64,000 nt of DNA from Candidatus Chlorohelix allophototropha (lineage in GTDB: Bacteria; Chloroflexota; Chloroflexia; Chloroheliales; Chloroheliaceae). The stretch lies in assembly GCF_030389965.1 (NCBI RefSeq), contig NZ_CP128399.1, positions 744,001 through 808,000 of the forward strand, given 5' to 3'. The notes under the pieces were generated by a model, which saw nothing but the letters and a program-made list of their open reading frames with translations, was not told the origin of the DNA and made no database searches. The position numbers and the translations under genes are program-made. This document shows positions 16,455-25,142 of this stretch, piece by piece. Position 1 is the first letter of the stretch. Every line of letters begins with the position of its first letter.

Positions 16455-17765
16455 GTGTATAGCTTAATTGAACGGCTGCTAAAAATATACCCACGTCGCT
16501 ACGCAAATATGGCAGTAGCTTTTAATGACCGTGCCGCTATTTGCGATCAACTTATTGAAAGCCGGGTAGAAGGTCAAATTTATACTGGCTTGAATGGTCT
16601 GGTTTTGACGGCTTATGAAAGGGATAGCCTGATAAAACTGACACGCCTATTTGCTAGCATTATGAGCAAAGCGATGGGGCTTATTCTAACTGAACTGTCC
16701 GATGCAGAGCTTGAAGAACTAGGCTGGCCTCCCTCACTAGCATATGCACTACGACATGAGCCGCCCAATCGCTGGTTGACTCCAATCGGGCGTTTTGATT
16801 TTGGCTTGGATGAGTACGGCAATTGGCAATTGATGGAATATAACAGCGATACGCCAAGCGGTTCGCAGGAAGTTACAGAGGTAGAGGCGCGAGTGTGGAA
16901 AGTGTTGCGCCGCTGCGAAGGGGTAGCACGGCTTAACCCGCGTATTGGTGAAAATATGCTGGAGGCTTTGCATCAAGAAGCGCGCTTTTTGCCTATTCCG
17001 CCGGGATATGCTGAGGCGGAGGGTCCCATGCGTCCTCCTCGTGTGGGTTTTATGGTGCGCGGGCGTTATCTTACCGATCTAGCGCAAGTAATGTGGTACA
17101 AGCGCGGTTTAGAAGCGCGTGGTCTGGAATGTATAGTAGGTGATCCTAACAACCTTTCCCTGATTGGTAATCGGATATATTTGCTAGGAGAACCAATAGA
17201 GGCGCTCTACCGTCTTTTCCCGATTGAGTTTCTCTCTCAAGAACCGCTCTTTGCCGCGTATTTGCAAGCTAACCTAACGGGTGCGCTAAAATGCCTGAAC
17301 AACCTACGCGGATTTTTGGCACAATCAAAGGCGATAATGGCGTGGGTGTGGCGTGAGCGTGACAATTATGCTCTTTTCACCGTTGATGAACGCAAAGCAA
17401 TTTACAGCAGCTTGCCCGAAACCTATTTACTACATGATTTACCCTCTAATTTTGAGCGAGGCGGTTATATTATCAAGGAATTTTACGGACGCGAAGGGGC
17501 GGAAGTTTATAACGGAGCAGAATTGAGCGATAGTGACTGGCAGGAAATCAGCGATTACCACACTTATATTGCACAACGCCGTATAAATCTGTCGGCAGTG
17601 CCGCACGCGGTGGTAAACCTTGCTAGAGAAGTGCAACAGACTGAAGTTTACCCTTGCGTGGGTAGTTTTGTGATCGGTGGTGATTGGGGGGGCTGTTATA
17701 CACGAGTAGGTGGGCGTATAACCACTGCACAGGCGCAATTTATACCCACCTTGCAGGAGGTATAA
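16455..17765 (+). CDS. Glutathionylspermidine synthase-like ATP-grasp amidoligase
   Basis: A 436-residue member of the GSP_synth family (YgiC/YjfC-like), which form amide bonds using ATP. Visible signatures are GRFDFGLDEYGNWQLMEYNSD, the family's characteristic block, then VGFMVRGRYLTDLAQVMWYK, the nucleotide-binding strand YIIKEFYGREGAEV, and the C-terminal VGSFVIGGDWGGCYTRVGG followed by an ITT segment. The bifunctional E. coli Gsp has an extra amidase domain, absent here. The substrate is unknown: polyamines, or the small lipoprotein of the same operon as proposed for YgiC-type systems. Start GTG 16455 has no strong Shine-Dalgarno. The stop overlaps the next start (TAATG). Confidence 0.88.
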   Translation: MYSLIERLLKIYPRRYANMAVAFNDRAAICDQLIESRVEGQIYTGLNGLVLTAYERDSLIKLTRLFASIMSKAMGLILTELSDAELEELGWPPSLAYALRHEPPNRWLTPIGRFDFGLDEYGNWQLMEYNSDTPSGSQEVTEVEARVWKVLRRCEGVARLNPRIGENMLEALHQEARFLPIPPGYAEAEGPMRPPRVGFMVRGRYLTDLAQVMWYKRGLEARGLECIVGDPNNLSLIGNRIYLLGEPIEALYRLFPIEFLSQEPLFAAYLQANLTGALKCLNNLRGFLAQSKAIMAWVWRERDNYALFTVDERKAIYSSLPETYLLHDLPSNFERGGYIIKEFYGREGAEVYNGAELSDSDWQEISDYHTYIAQRRINLSAVPHAVVNLAREVQQTEVYPCVGSFVIGGDWGGCYTRVGGRITTAQAQFIPTLQEV

Positions 17766-18787
17766 TGATGAACTTGGCAGGCACACCACAGCTTGATTTC
17801 GCGGAAATTGCCCGGTTGGTGAATACCAATTACGATGTGGAAGTATGGGGCGAAATTGAGGAATTGAACGAGCGGGACGGGCAGCGTGTTTTGAAATGTA
17901 ATATTCTGGATGGTAAGCCTCTGATAGTGAGGTTATGTGCGCCCATCCGCCGCTATGAGAGAGTGCTTTCGGATACAGGTGCATTGTTGCTGCTCAGTCG
18001 GGGCGGGTTTCCGGTGCCACACCTGCGTCTGACAGTAAAGGGCGAACGAGCTTTTCAGTGGCAGACCGGCTGCTGGGCGTATGTGCTGGATTATATCGAG
18101 GGTGAGCAGCCGGAAATGGATTTGCCAACCCTTAATTATATTGCTGGATTGCTCGCTGAAATTCATGATTTGGTGCATACTACCGCCGAATATCCGGGGT
18201 TGGTAAACTGGTTAGAAGAATTGCCTGTCAGTATCGAACGTGCCGAACGCGCCAGTTTGCACCCGCAATGGGGCAAAATTGCCCGCGAAGTGGCAGAGAG
18301 TCTGCGTAGTTTGCCCGACTTAAGCGTATTGCCGTTGGGTTTAATCCATACCGATGTGCATGAGGGCAATATGTTGCGCACCTCGGACGGCGAACTATAC
18401 CTGATAGATTGGGAAGATGCGGGTTTGGGCGAGATGGTTTTTGATATGGCATTAGTGCTGGGCTGGAATTGCGTGTGGCCCAAAAACACTTTTATCGCCC
18501 TGTTCGGGTCGCGCTTACCAGACCGTTATGATTTTGATGAAGAATACAGCCGCGCTTTCTTGCATGCATACCAGAAGGTTCGCAAACTCAGTGAGCAGGA
18601 AGTGAACCTGTTGGGTGCAGCAATTCGCTTTGTAATGGGCTGGTTTGCATCCCGCGATATTGAGCGTGAAATCATCTCCCCCGGAATCTCGGATGGGTTG
18701 GCTATTACCAATTGGGCGATAATGCGTAGCGTCACCCCGCTTTGGGAACGGAAACTGGCGCAGTGGGCGCTTGAAACCGCCGGATAA
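17765..18787 (+). CDS. Aminoglycoside phosphotransferase-family (APH) kinase
   Basis: A 340-residue kinase-like protein. The catalytic loop reads HTDVHEGNML, a variant of HxDxxxxN, and the metal-binding motif is LIDWEDAGLG. A probable ATP-anchoring Lys is in RVLKCNI. The family phosphorylates hydroxyls of small molecules such as antibiotics, choline or homoserine; the substrate here is unknown. The first of two ATG codons, at 17765, overlaps the preceding stop and is preceded by AGGAGG, so it is translationally coupled to the ATP-grasp ligase. That coupling suggests the two enzymes act on the same compound. Confidence 0.87.
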   Translation: MMNLAGTPQLDFAEIARLVNTNYDVEVWGEIEELNERDGQRVLKCNILDGKPLIVRLCAPIRRYERVLSDTGALLLLSRGGFPVPHLRLTVKGERAFQWQTGCWAYVLDYIEGEQPEMDLPTLNYIAGLLAEIHDLVHTTAEYPGLVNWLEELPVSIERAERASLHPQWGKIAREVAESLRSLPDLSVLPLGLIHTDVHEGNMLRTSDGELYLIDWEDAGLGEMVFDMALVLGWNCVWPKNTFIALFGSRLPDRYDFDEEYSRAFLHAYQKVRKLSEQEVNLLGAAIRFVMGWFASRDIEREIISPGISDGLAITNWAIMRSVTPLWERKLAQWALETAG

Positions 18788-18813
18788 TACTACATAATAG
18801 AAAGCATTACACT

Positions 18814-20004
18814 ATGAAACAAGCTAAACCGGTGCGTGTGTTAGACAAAGGCGCGGCGTTTAAGTTTGTGGTGCTATTAGGTGTAGTTAGTCTATTTGGT
18901 GACATGACCTACGAGGGGGCGCGCAGTATAACCGGACCTTATCTTTCTCTGCTTGGGGCAAGCGCGGCGGTGGTCGGGCTTGTAGCAGGCTTTGGAGAAC
19001 TAATCGGCTTTGGTTTACGTCTGTTTTCAGGTTATATCAGTGACAAAACCGGGCGTTATTGGACGATTACTATAGCAGGTTATGTGGTAAATCTGTTGGC
19101 TGTTCCGGCGTTGGCTTTGGCAGGAAGCTGGCAATTTGCTGCTCTGTTAATGATACTTGAGCGCACTGGTAAAGCCATTCGCGCTCCTTCCCGCGATGCC
19201 TTGCTCTCATATGCTACCAAACAGACCGGGCATGGTAAGGGCTTTGGCTTGCATGAGGCACTCGATCAGATAGGGGCGCTTACTGGTCCTTTGATAGTGG
19301 CATTGGTGATGTGGTACCGTGCAGGTAACGGCAAAGAGGATTATGCTACTGCCTTTGCCTTTTTGTTAATTCCCGCGCTACTGGCAATTGGTTTGGTTTT
19401 GATTGCACGTTTTTTGTATCCACGCCTGACCGATCTTGACGCAGCTTTGCCCACGCCTGACCCTACCGGCTGGAAACGCACCTTCTGGCTTTATCTGGGT
19501 GGGGTGGGGTTGGTGGCAGCCGGTTATGCCGATTTCCCTTTGCTGGCTTACCATTTTGAAAAAGCTGATGTGCTGTCGGGTAATATTATCCCGTTGGTAT
19601 ATTCGCTGGCGATGGGTGTGGATGCGGTGGCGGCGCTGTTATTCGGCAGGCTATTTGATAAATCAGGGATACAGGCGCTGGTTATATCAACTCTCCTATC
19701 GGCAGGATTTGCACCGCTGGCGTTTACCGGCAGCCCGGTGTTGGTAATAGCAGGTGCGGTTTTATGGGGCGTTGGGATGGGTGCACAGGAATCGATTATG
19801 CGAGCAGCAGTGGCGAAACTTGTTCCGATAGAACGGCGCGGAACTGCTTTTGGGGTATTCAACACGGGCTATGGCTTGTGCTGGTTTGCTGGTAGCGCCT
19901 TGATGGGTTTCATGTATGATATTTCTATTCCGCTGCTGGTAACTTTTTCTGTGGCGGTACAATTAGTCGCAATTTTCTTTTTCGTAGTTGCCAGCAAGGA
20001 CTAA
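18814..20004 (+). CDS. Major facilitator superfamily transporter
   Basis: A 396-residue polytopic protein with the MFS pattern: about 12 membrane helices, loop 2-3 motif GYISDKTGRYW, and a central basic loop around residues 195-220. As the last gene of the operon, 26 nt after the kinase, it is a candidate exporter or importer of the compound handled by the ligase and kinase. The substrate cannot be read from the sequence. It ends 18 nt from the convergent sensor kinase gene, with no obvious terminator in the gap. Confidence 0.88.
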   Translation: MKQAKPVRVLDKGAAFKFVVLLGVVSLFGDMTYEGARSITGPYLSLLGASAAVVGLVAGFGELIGFGLRLFSGYISDKTGRYWTITIAGYVVNLLAVPALALAGSWQFAALLMILERTGKAIRAPSRDALLSYATKQTGHGKGFGLHEALDQIGALTGPLIVALVMWYRAGNGKEDYATAFAFLLIPALLAIGLVLIARFLYPRLTDLDAALPTPDPTGWKRTFWLYLGGVGLVAAGYADFPLLAYHFEKADVLSGNIIPLVYSLAMGVDAVAALLFGRLFDKSGIQALVISTLLSAGFAPLAFTGSPVLVIAGAVLWGVGMGAQESIMRAAVAKLVPIERRGTAFGVFNTGYGLCWFAGSALMGFMYDISIPLLVTFSVAVQLVAIFFFVVASKD

Positions 20005-20022
20005 GGAATTATCGCGACAGTT

Positions 20023-21849
20023 TCAAACCGTTTGCGGGGTGGTTGTACCCACTTCTACGGGTAATGTAACGGTGAAAGTTGTTCCTTTTCCCGGCTCACT
20101 CTCTGCTATTATATCACCGCCCATAATGAGGCAAAGGCTTTGGGCTAAAGCTAATCCGAGTCCTGTGCCACCATACTTGCGGGTAGTAGAAGCATCTGCT
20201 TGGGTAAAGGGTTGGAACAAACGGGGTATATTATCAGCTTCAATTCCTATCCCGGTATCCCTTACCCTGAAAATAATTGTATTGGACATATCCCTACGTC
20301 TTTCGATCTCAAGTGAAACTGTTCCTTCATAGGTAAATTTGCAAGCGTTGCTAAGCAGGTTATATAGCGTTTGCCTAACTTTGAGTACATCGCTGTACAT
20401 GCTCCCAACGTTGGGTGGCACAAATACCAGAAGGCGGTTATTATTTTTTCGCGCTAAGGGTTCAACCATATTTATTATCCCATTTACTATATCTCGAATA
20501 TCAAACAACTCAAGATGCAGCTCCATTTTCCCGGCTTCGATTTTAGAAAAGTCTAGCACATCACTAATGATGGAGAGTAAATGCTGCCCGGCGTTATGGA
20601 TTCTCTCTAGGTCATTATTTATTGCAGACTGTTCGGTGTAGCCAATTTCTTCCTGCAACATTTCACTATAACCGATAATTGCATTCAGGGGAGTACGCAA
20701 CTCGTGGCTCATATTTGCAAGGAATATGCTTTTAGCGCGGTTCGCGGCTTCTGACGCTTCTTTTGCCTTGCGCAGTTCTAATTCACTTTGATTTTGCTGA
20801 ATCTGATAGGCTTCTATAGTTTCAAGCATCTGGTTAATCGATTGTCCCAAACTGGCGATTTCATCTTTACCCAGTTCAGGCACCCGAATCGACAGGTCGG
20901 ATTTAGCGGTAACCCTACCAACATCGGTATTAAGGCGGGTAATGCGTGCCACTACCATTTTTTCGAGTATGAACATTGCCAGTAACCCAAAAGCCAAGCC
21001 GATAAGAATTAATGAAATTAACTGGTAGGTAACGGTGGTTTTCCCTTGAGTGTATATCAGGCGCGGTTCTTCGATTTTTAAAATTGCTACTGGTAACCCA
21101 TAAATATCTTTAAGTATCGTGTATCCGGCAATCCGATTTTCATCAAGAATTTGAATAATAATCGGAGCTTCTTGATTTGGGGTAAGGGTTTCGCTAATCA
21201 GATTTTTTTCATTAGCTAAAGCTGGGTCATCATAGTCATAAATGGTAATATTAACTTTAGTATGATTACTTAAATGTTGGATGAACGAATCGTCCAAATT
21301 TCGACCCATTACCAAGAGACCTCGCGCCGGGCTATTCCCCTTGCTATTCAAAATTGGGCTGGCTGCCACCAAAGCGATACCATCATTAAGTTTTAGTAGT
21401 CCGTATATTATAGGGTCATTGCTATTTATGCTATTTAAGTTGTAAAGTTTCGGAATCAGGTCGGCTGGTAAAGGTGTACCCTTATAACCTGCTAGATCAA
21501 AACTGCTTCCATAAACCACTTTTTTCGAATTGTTAAGTATTACCAGAAAGTTCAATTCTGCTCTGGCGAGGGTGAAACTATTGAGATTCGTTACAGCATA
21601 GGCTGAGTTCTCATCATCTATGTATTGGTAGGTATCATCCCGATAAGCCCAGCCCTGTGCGGTGAGACCGAGTTGTTCGATTTCATTGGTATAGATTCCA
21701 AGTACCCGTCTGACGTTTTCCTTGGTGTCGTATTCCTCTACATGTAAATAGCCATTCAGAATGATAACTGTAAAGGCGAAATACAGCAGTATTGAAATAA
21801 AGAATACTACCAAGCTTGTAACTAAAAGTGTTTTGAGTCGAAGATTCAT
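20023..21849 (-). CDS. CHASE4-HAMP sensor histidine kinase
   Basis: A 608-residue membrane sensor. TM1 is at about 8-30, then an extracellular CHASE4-type domain (about 35-270, with [13 protein letters not shown] and [18 protein letters not shown]), TM2 at about 275-297, HAMP, a short coiled coil, HisKA with phospho-His H382 in [15 protein letters not shown], and HATPase_c with N box [15 protein letters not shown] and [15 protein letters not shown]4 domains bind unknown small ligands. No receiver domain is fused and no response-regulator gene is adjacent, so the partner is elsewhere. Confidence 0.92.
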   Translation of the reverse strand: MNLRLKTLLVTSLVVFFISILLYFAFTVIILNGYLHVEEYDTKENVRRVLGIYTNEIEQLGLTAQGWAYRDDTYQYIDDENSAYAVTNLNSFTLARAELNFLVILNNSKKVVYGSSFDLAGYKGTPLPADLIPKLYNLNSINSNDPIIYGLLKLNDGIALVAASPILNSKGNSPARGLLVMGRNLDDSFIQHLSNHTKVNITIYDYDDPALANEKNLISETLTPNQEAPIIIQILDENRIAGYTILKDIYGLPVAILKIEEPRLIYTQGKTTVTYQLISLILIGLAFGLLAMFILEKMVVARITRLNTDVGRVTAKSDLSIRVPELGKDEIASLGQSINQMLETIEAYQIQQNQSELELRKAKEASEAANRAKSIFLANMSHELRTPLNAIIGYSEMLQEEIGYTEQSAINNDLERIHNAGQHLLSIISDVLDFSKIEAGKMELHLELFDIRDIVNGIINMVEPLARKNNNRLLVFVPPNVGSMYSDVLKVRQTLYNLLSNACKFTYEGTVSLEIERRRDMSNTIIFRVRDTGIGIEADNIPRLFQPFTQADASTTRKYGGTGLGLALAQSLCLIMGGDIIAESEPGKGTTFTVTLPVEVGTTTPQTV

Positions 21850-22430
21850 AAGTCAAACAATTCCGTACAATATTGCGAAGAACCTAGAGCGAGGAGTTTT
21901 CTTGCGCACTATCCGCTATGCCTCTATTCTATGATAATTCGATATAAAATAGCCAATTTTGGCGTGGATTACGCTAATCCTCTAGGTGTTGTGCTTAGTT
22001 TAGCATTTAAATATTAAGAAAAAGCTTACAGGAATGCCGTTTAGATAAATTTAGCCGATTAAGAGCGCTTTGACCTACGGCAATATACCGTTGGCGAGTG
22101 GGTGCGACAGAAAATTTTGCAATCAACCAGTATTAGCTAAATCAAACTTAGCCTGTCCTTTTTACCCGCTTTTGTCTACCCCTTTTCCCTTGCAAAAATT
22201 TCTACCACACCACATAAATTTCTTAATGTTTCCGTAATGTGTATTGTAATGTAAAATTCATACAATTACATTGCTGTAATAATTACTTGTTGATTCTTTT
22301 AACTCCAAACTAAATAGATACCTGTAACCTATTTCATTTAGGCATATTTGAGCTACCGATACACTGGGTTGGGAATTTTACTTACGCTCCAACCCAATAA
22401 TGCCCATGTTTTTGAGAGTCTTACTAAGCT
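21850..22430. other. Divergent regulatory region upstream of the PATAN/B12 operon
   Basis: A 580-bp AT-rich region without credible genes. It contains the inverted repeat at 22248-22272 and further TAATGT words around 22235-22250. I looked for a cobalamin riboswitch B12 box because the operon contains cobO, and saw none. Confidence 0.45.
22248..22272. promoter_or_regulatory. Candidate operator: inverted repeat AATGTAA-N11-TTACATT
   Basis: Perfect 7-bp arms (22248-22254 and 22266-22272) with an 11-bp spacer, about 160 bp upstream of the first gene of the PATAN operon. The half-site centres are 18 bp apart, compatible with a dimeric repressor. The AT-rich context makes chance occurrence possible. 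Confidence 0.35.
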
Positions 22431-22970
22431 ATGAACCAGTCTGAAGGCATATCGGTTGTAAAAATCTTGGTTATTGGAGTACCTCCCTCTGTAGGTACTC
22501 AATTTATTAATTCGATAAATATGCTAAATCCGAGTTCAATACACCAGAAATATGGGGCAATATTGCCGCCAATATTCGAATCACTCAGTATTGGCTTTGG
22601 AGAACTCAAAATTGACCAGCACACCATGCTGCACTTCTATGATATTCCAAACCCTGAAGTGATAAGCCCCTTCTGGGATATCTTAGCTCAAAATTGTATT
22701 GGCGATATTTTGGTAATGCATGATTATAGTGATGAGTGCATTAGCGCAGCATTAAAAATTATTAATTTTTATCTTCTTAAGCTAAGAATGGTGTCGACAA
22801 TTGTTATAAATAGTTCTAGTCCAATTGGAACTTTTCCACTTCAAACTATTCGTAAGAAGCTGAAATTACCAAAAGATGTGCAGATGTTCGAATGTGACAT
22901 AGCTAGACCTGCTAGTGTAAAAGTTGTCCTTTTAGGATTGTTAGAACATATTTATCATCTAAGTAAGTGA
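22431..22970 (+). CDS. Degenerate small GTPase-like protein
   Basis: A 179-residue protein that reads like the small GTPases often encoded beside Roadblock or PATAN proteins: VVKILVIGVPPSVGTQFINSIN at the P-loop, then LHFYDIPNPE in the switch region, DILVMHDYSDE and STIVINSSS. The P-loop lacks the GxxxxGK(S/T) Lys (it reads GVPPSVGTQF), and the usual NKxD-type guanine motif is replaced. It is therefore probably nucleotide-free or binds in another way. It is the first gene of an eight-gene operon, 16 nt before the cobO-like gene. The family call is moderate and the loss of GTP hydrolysis is an inference. Confidence 0.65.
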   Translation: MNQSEGISVVKILVIGVPPSVGTQFINSINMLNPSSIHQKYGAILPPIFESLSIGFGELKIDQHTMLHFYDIPNPEVISPFWDILAQNCIGDILVMHDYSDECISAALKIINFYLLKLRMVSTIVINSSSPIGTFPLQTIRKKLKLPKDVQMFECDIARPASVKVVLLGLLEHIYHLSK

Positions 22971-22986
22971 CGAGAAAGATCAAATA

Positions 22987-23652
22987 ATGCATCCACCCGA
23001 AATAGACGAGGTTGACCCCAAACATTCTACAAATGAAGTTGATCCAGAAGTAGCGCCCGATATAAGTGAGGAAGAACGTCTCGCCCGCCAACTTTCCAGC
23101 CATAAAGATAGAATTAAGAAAACCAAATACGCTACTAGGAAAAATCTGGTACTGGTAAATACAGGCATTGGAAAAGGCAAAACCACCGCCGCTTTTGGGA
23201 TGTTGGTACGCGCTTGGGGTCAGGGTATGGATGTATGCATGCTCCAGTTTATCAAAGCTAAAACAGCTAATTGGGGCGAAGAAAAAGCTGCCAGAAAAAT
23301 TGATATTGAAATGATACAGCTTGGCGATGGTTTTACTTGGCTCTCTGAAGATATTGAAAAGGATAAGGAATTAGCTCGCACGGGCTGGAAACTTTGTAAA
23401 GAGAAAATTTTGTCAGGGAAATATGACCTGATAGTATTGGATGAGTTAACTTATATTTTGAAATATGGTTGGCTTGATTGGAATGAGGTAAAAGAGACCT
23501 TAGATAATAGACCAAACCGCACCCATGTAGCGATAACCGGACGATATGCGCCGCCAGAATTAATCGAATACGCCGATCTCGTGACGGAAATGACCGAGAT
23601 TAAACATCCTTACCACGCCAACATTAAAGCTCAAAAAGGAATTGAGTTTTAA
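22987..23652 (+). CDS. cobO: Corrinoid adenosyltransferase (CobO/BtuR/CobA type)
   Basis: Transfers the 5'-deoxyadenosyl group from ATP to cob(I)alamin or cob(I)yrinate diamide, giving adenosylcobalamin. A P-loop NTPase variant is clear: LVNTGIGKGKTTAAFGMLVRAWGQG, then MLQFIKA, YDLIVLDELTYILKYGWL and a C-terminal KHPYHANIKAQKGIEF, the family's end motif. The N-terminal 45 residues are a charged extension. In this operon it is not with other cobalamin-synthesis genes. It sits upstream of a protein with a CarH-like adenosylcobalamin-binding domain, which suggests a dedicated cofactor supply (inference). Confidence 0.93.
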   Translation: MHPPEIDEVDPKHSTNEVDPEVAPDISEEERLARQLSSHKDRIKKTKYATRKNLVLVNTGIGKGKTTAAFGMLVRAWGQGMDVCMLQFIKAKTANWGEEKAARKIDIEMIQLGDGFTWLSEDIEKDKELARTGWKLCKEKILSGKYDLIVLDELTYILKYGWLDWNEVKETLDNRPNRTHVAITGRYAPPELIEYADLVTEMTEIKHPYHANIKAQKGIEF

Positions 23653-23708
23653 TTTGGCAAGTCCAAAACTGATCTTGCGAATTAGGGTGTAACCTTTTGG
23701 AGCCAAAC

Positions 23709-25139
23709 GTGAATCAAATCTTTAGCCACAGATTATTGCCTCAGCTAATAAAGGTTATCGAGAATGAAAAAGCCGAAGGCATGTTGGTCTGTAACCAGAA
23801 TAACCAGAATTTTATTCATTTGATGTTTCATGAAGGCTGCCTTACTTATATTTGCGGCGGTATTAGAGAAGCCACTTCGGAAAAATTACTAAGTGAGCTA
23901 TTAACTTGGGATCAATACACGCTGGAATGGCACAAATTACCATTACTCATAAGCTACAAAAATATTGAGGATGACATCAGAAATGCCTTTATGGTAGCTA
24001 TTCAAATTCTGACAAATGATGGTAAGTTCGATAAGTTTATCGAATCCATTCTTCCCGATATAGCCCCACTTGTAGAGCACACTACTAATGCAAACGAACA
24101 AAATAATATCCCAGAGCCGGAAGAATCTAAACCGATTGTCCCTCCGTTTGAAGCTGAAGTGGAAAATACTAACCCAGTTAAAAGCGAACCTGAAATTATA
24201 TTACCAATAGAAACTACTGCAAAAGTTCTCGAAAGCGCAGGGCAAAGCATTCTACCTCCTTCGGTTTCTGCTACGCACAACAACCAAGTTCTCGAAATAC
24301 CGCAACAACCAAGCTATCCATACCAACTGTTAAAAACCAGTTTGCTCTTACCGGAGGGGCAGCACCAAAACCAATTAGACGAGTTATTGTCAAATCTATC
24401 GTTACAAGAGCAACTGGATAGTCTTCAAAAATTCCGTTTTACCGGTTATATCTACTACCATTTAGATTCGGTTACACAGGTGGAAGCCCAACAGCAGTAT
24501 GGATTGGCTCTATTCTATGATGGGTCTAATCTGGATATCGTGTATCACAATGAAAATGAAGAAAAGCGATTATTCGGGTCGCTAGCATTTGAAAAATTGG
24601 CTGCATTTCGATTGCATCCTGAAATATACAAAGTTGAGGCTCGCGTACTTAAAGCCTATCGAGCGTTGGTGTCAGGCAATAAGCCTTACCAAGATTTAAA
24701 AGCCAGCAAAGCCAATCTTACCAAAATACACGAAGCCTTCAAACAATCACATCAAGATGGAGTAGCCCTTCTTTATTTTGACAGTTTGAAACTGTATTAC
24801 TTCTTCTTTTACGAAGGGGGAGCGCAGATTGGGATTTACGGACCTGAGCCAAACACCGGCAAATTGCAGTTGCTGACCGGCGCTTTAGCTGTACCACCTA
24901 GCGATTCTAAAGCATTGATTACCGTAATGCTTGCCACACCCGCCGGGAAAACCAAACCTGAGTCTGCGGCTAAACTTAACCCAGCACAACCCAGTAGTGA
25001 AGATATAGGAACCATAATCTCCAGACAACTGGATGCCAGTAAATCAAATCTACCTGAAATTTCAGGAGCAGTAGATTGGGGCGACCTTTTTTCTAAAGTT
25101 AAAGATCCGACCGTTTCAACAGAAGCCAGGAGGGAATAA
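23709..25139 (+). CDS. PATAN (DUF4388) domain protein
   Basis: A protein of about 476 residues with no enzyme motif. An N-terminal DUF4388/PATAN domain (about 1-90: LLPQLIKVIENEKAEGMLVC, FHEGCLTYICGG, LSELLTWDQYTLEW) is followed by a Pro/Glu-rich linker (about 120-200). Two more PATAN-like modules follow, with LDSLQKFRFTGYIYYHL and EAFKQSHQDGVALLYFDS. PATAN proteins are signalling scaffolds in bacteria with Mgl-type GTPases and two-component systems. The start is taken as GTG 23709, with GGAG 6 nt upstream; a TTG at 23697 would overlap that ribosome binding site. The next gene starts 3 nt after its stop. Confidence 0.8.
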   Translation: MNQIFSHRLLPQLIKVIENEKAEGMLVCNQNNQNFIHLMFHEGCLTYICGGIREATSEKLLSELLTWDQYTLEWHKLPLLISYKNIEDDIRNAFMVAIQILTNDGKFDKFIESILPDIAPLVEHTTNANEQNNIPEPEESKPIVPPFEAEVENTNPVKSEPEIILPIETTAKVLESAGQSILPPSVSATHNNQVLEIPQQPSYPYQLLKTSLLLPEGQHQNQLDELLSNLSLQEQLDSLQKFRFTGYIYYHLDSVTQVEAQQQYGLALFYDGSNLDIVYHNENEEKRLFGSLAFEKLAAFRLHPEIYKVEARVLKAYRALVSGNKPYQDLKASKANLTKIHEAFKQSHQDGVALLYFDSLKLYYFFFYEGGAQIGIYGPEPNTGKLQLLTGALAVPPSDSKALITVMLATPAGKTKPESAAKLNPAQPSSEDIGTIISRQLDASKSNLPEISGAVDWGDLFSKVKDPTVSTEARRE

Positions 25140-25142
25140 GCT

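Noticed and set aside
21850-22430. Possible cobalamin riboswitch upstream of cobO
   Set aside because: No B12-box-like sequence or suitable helices seen; cobO is also the second gene of the operon.
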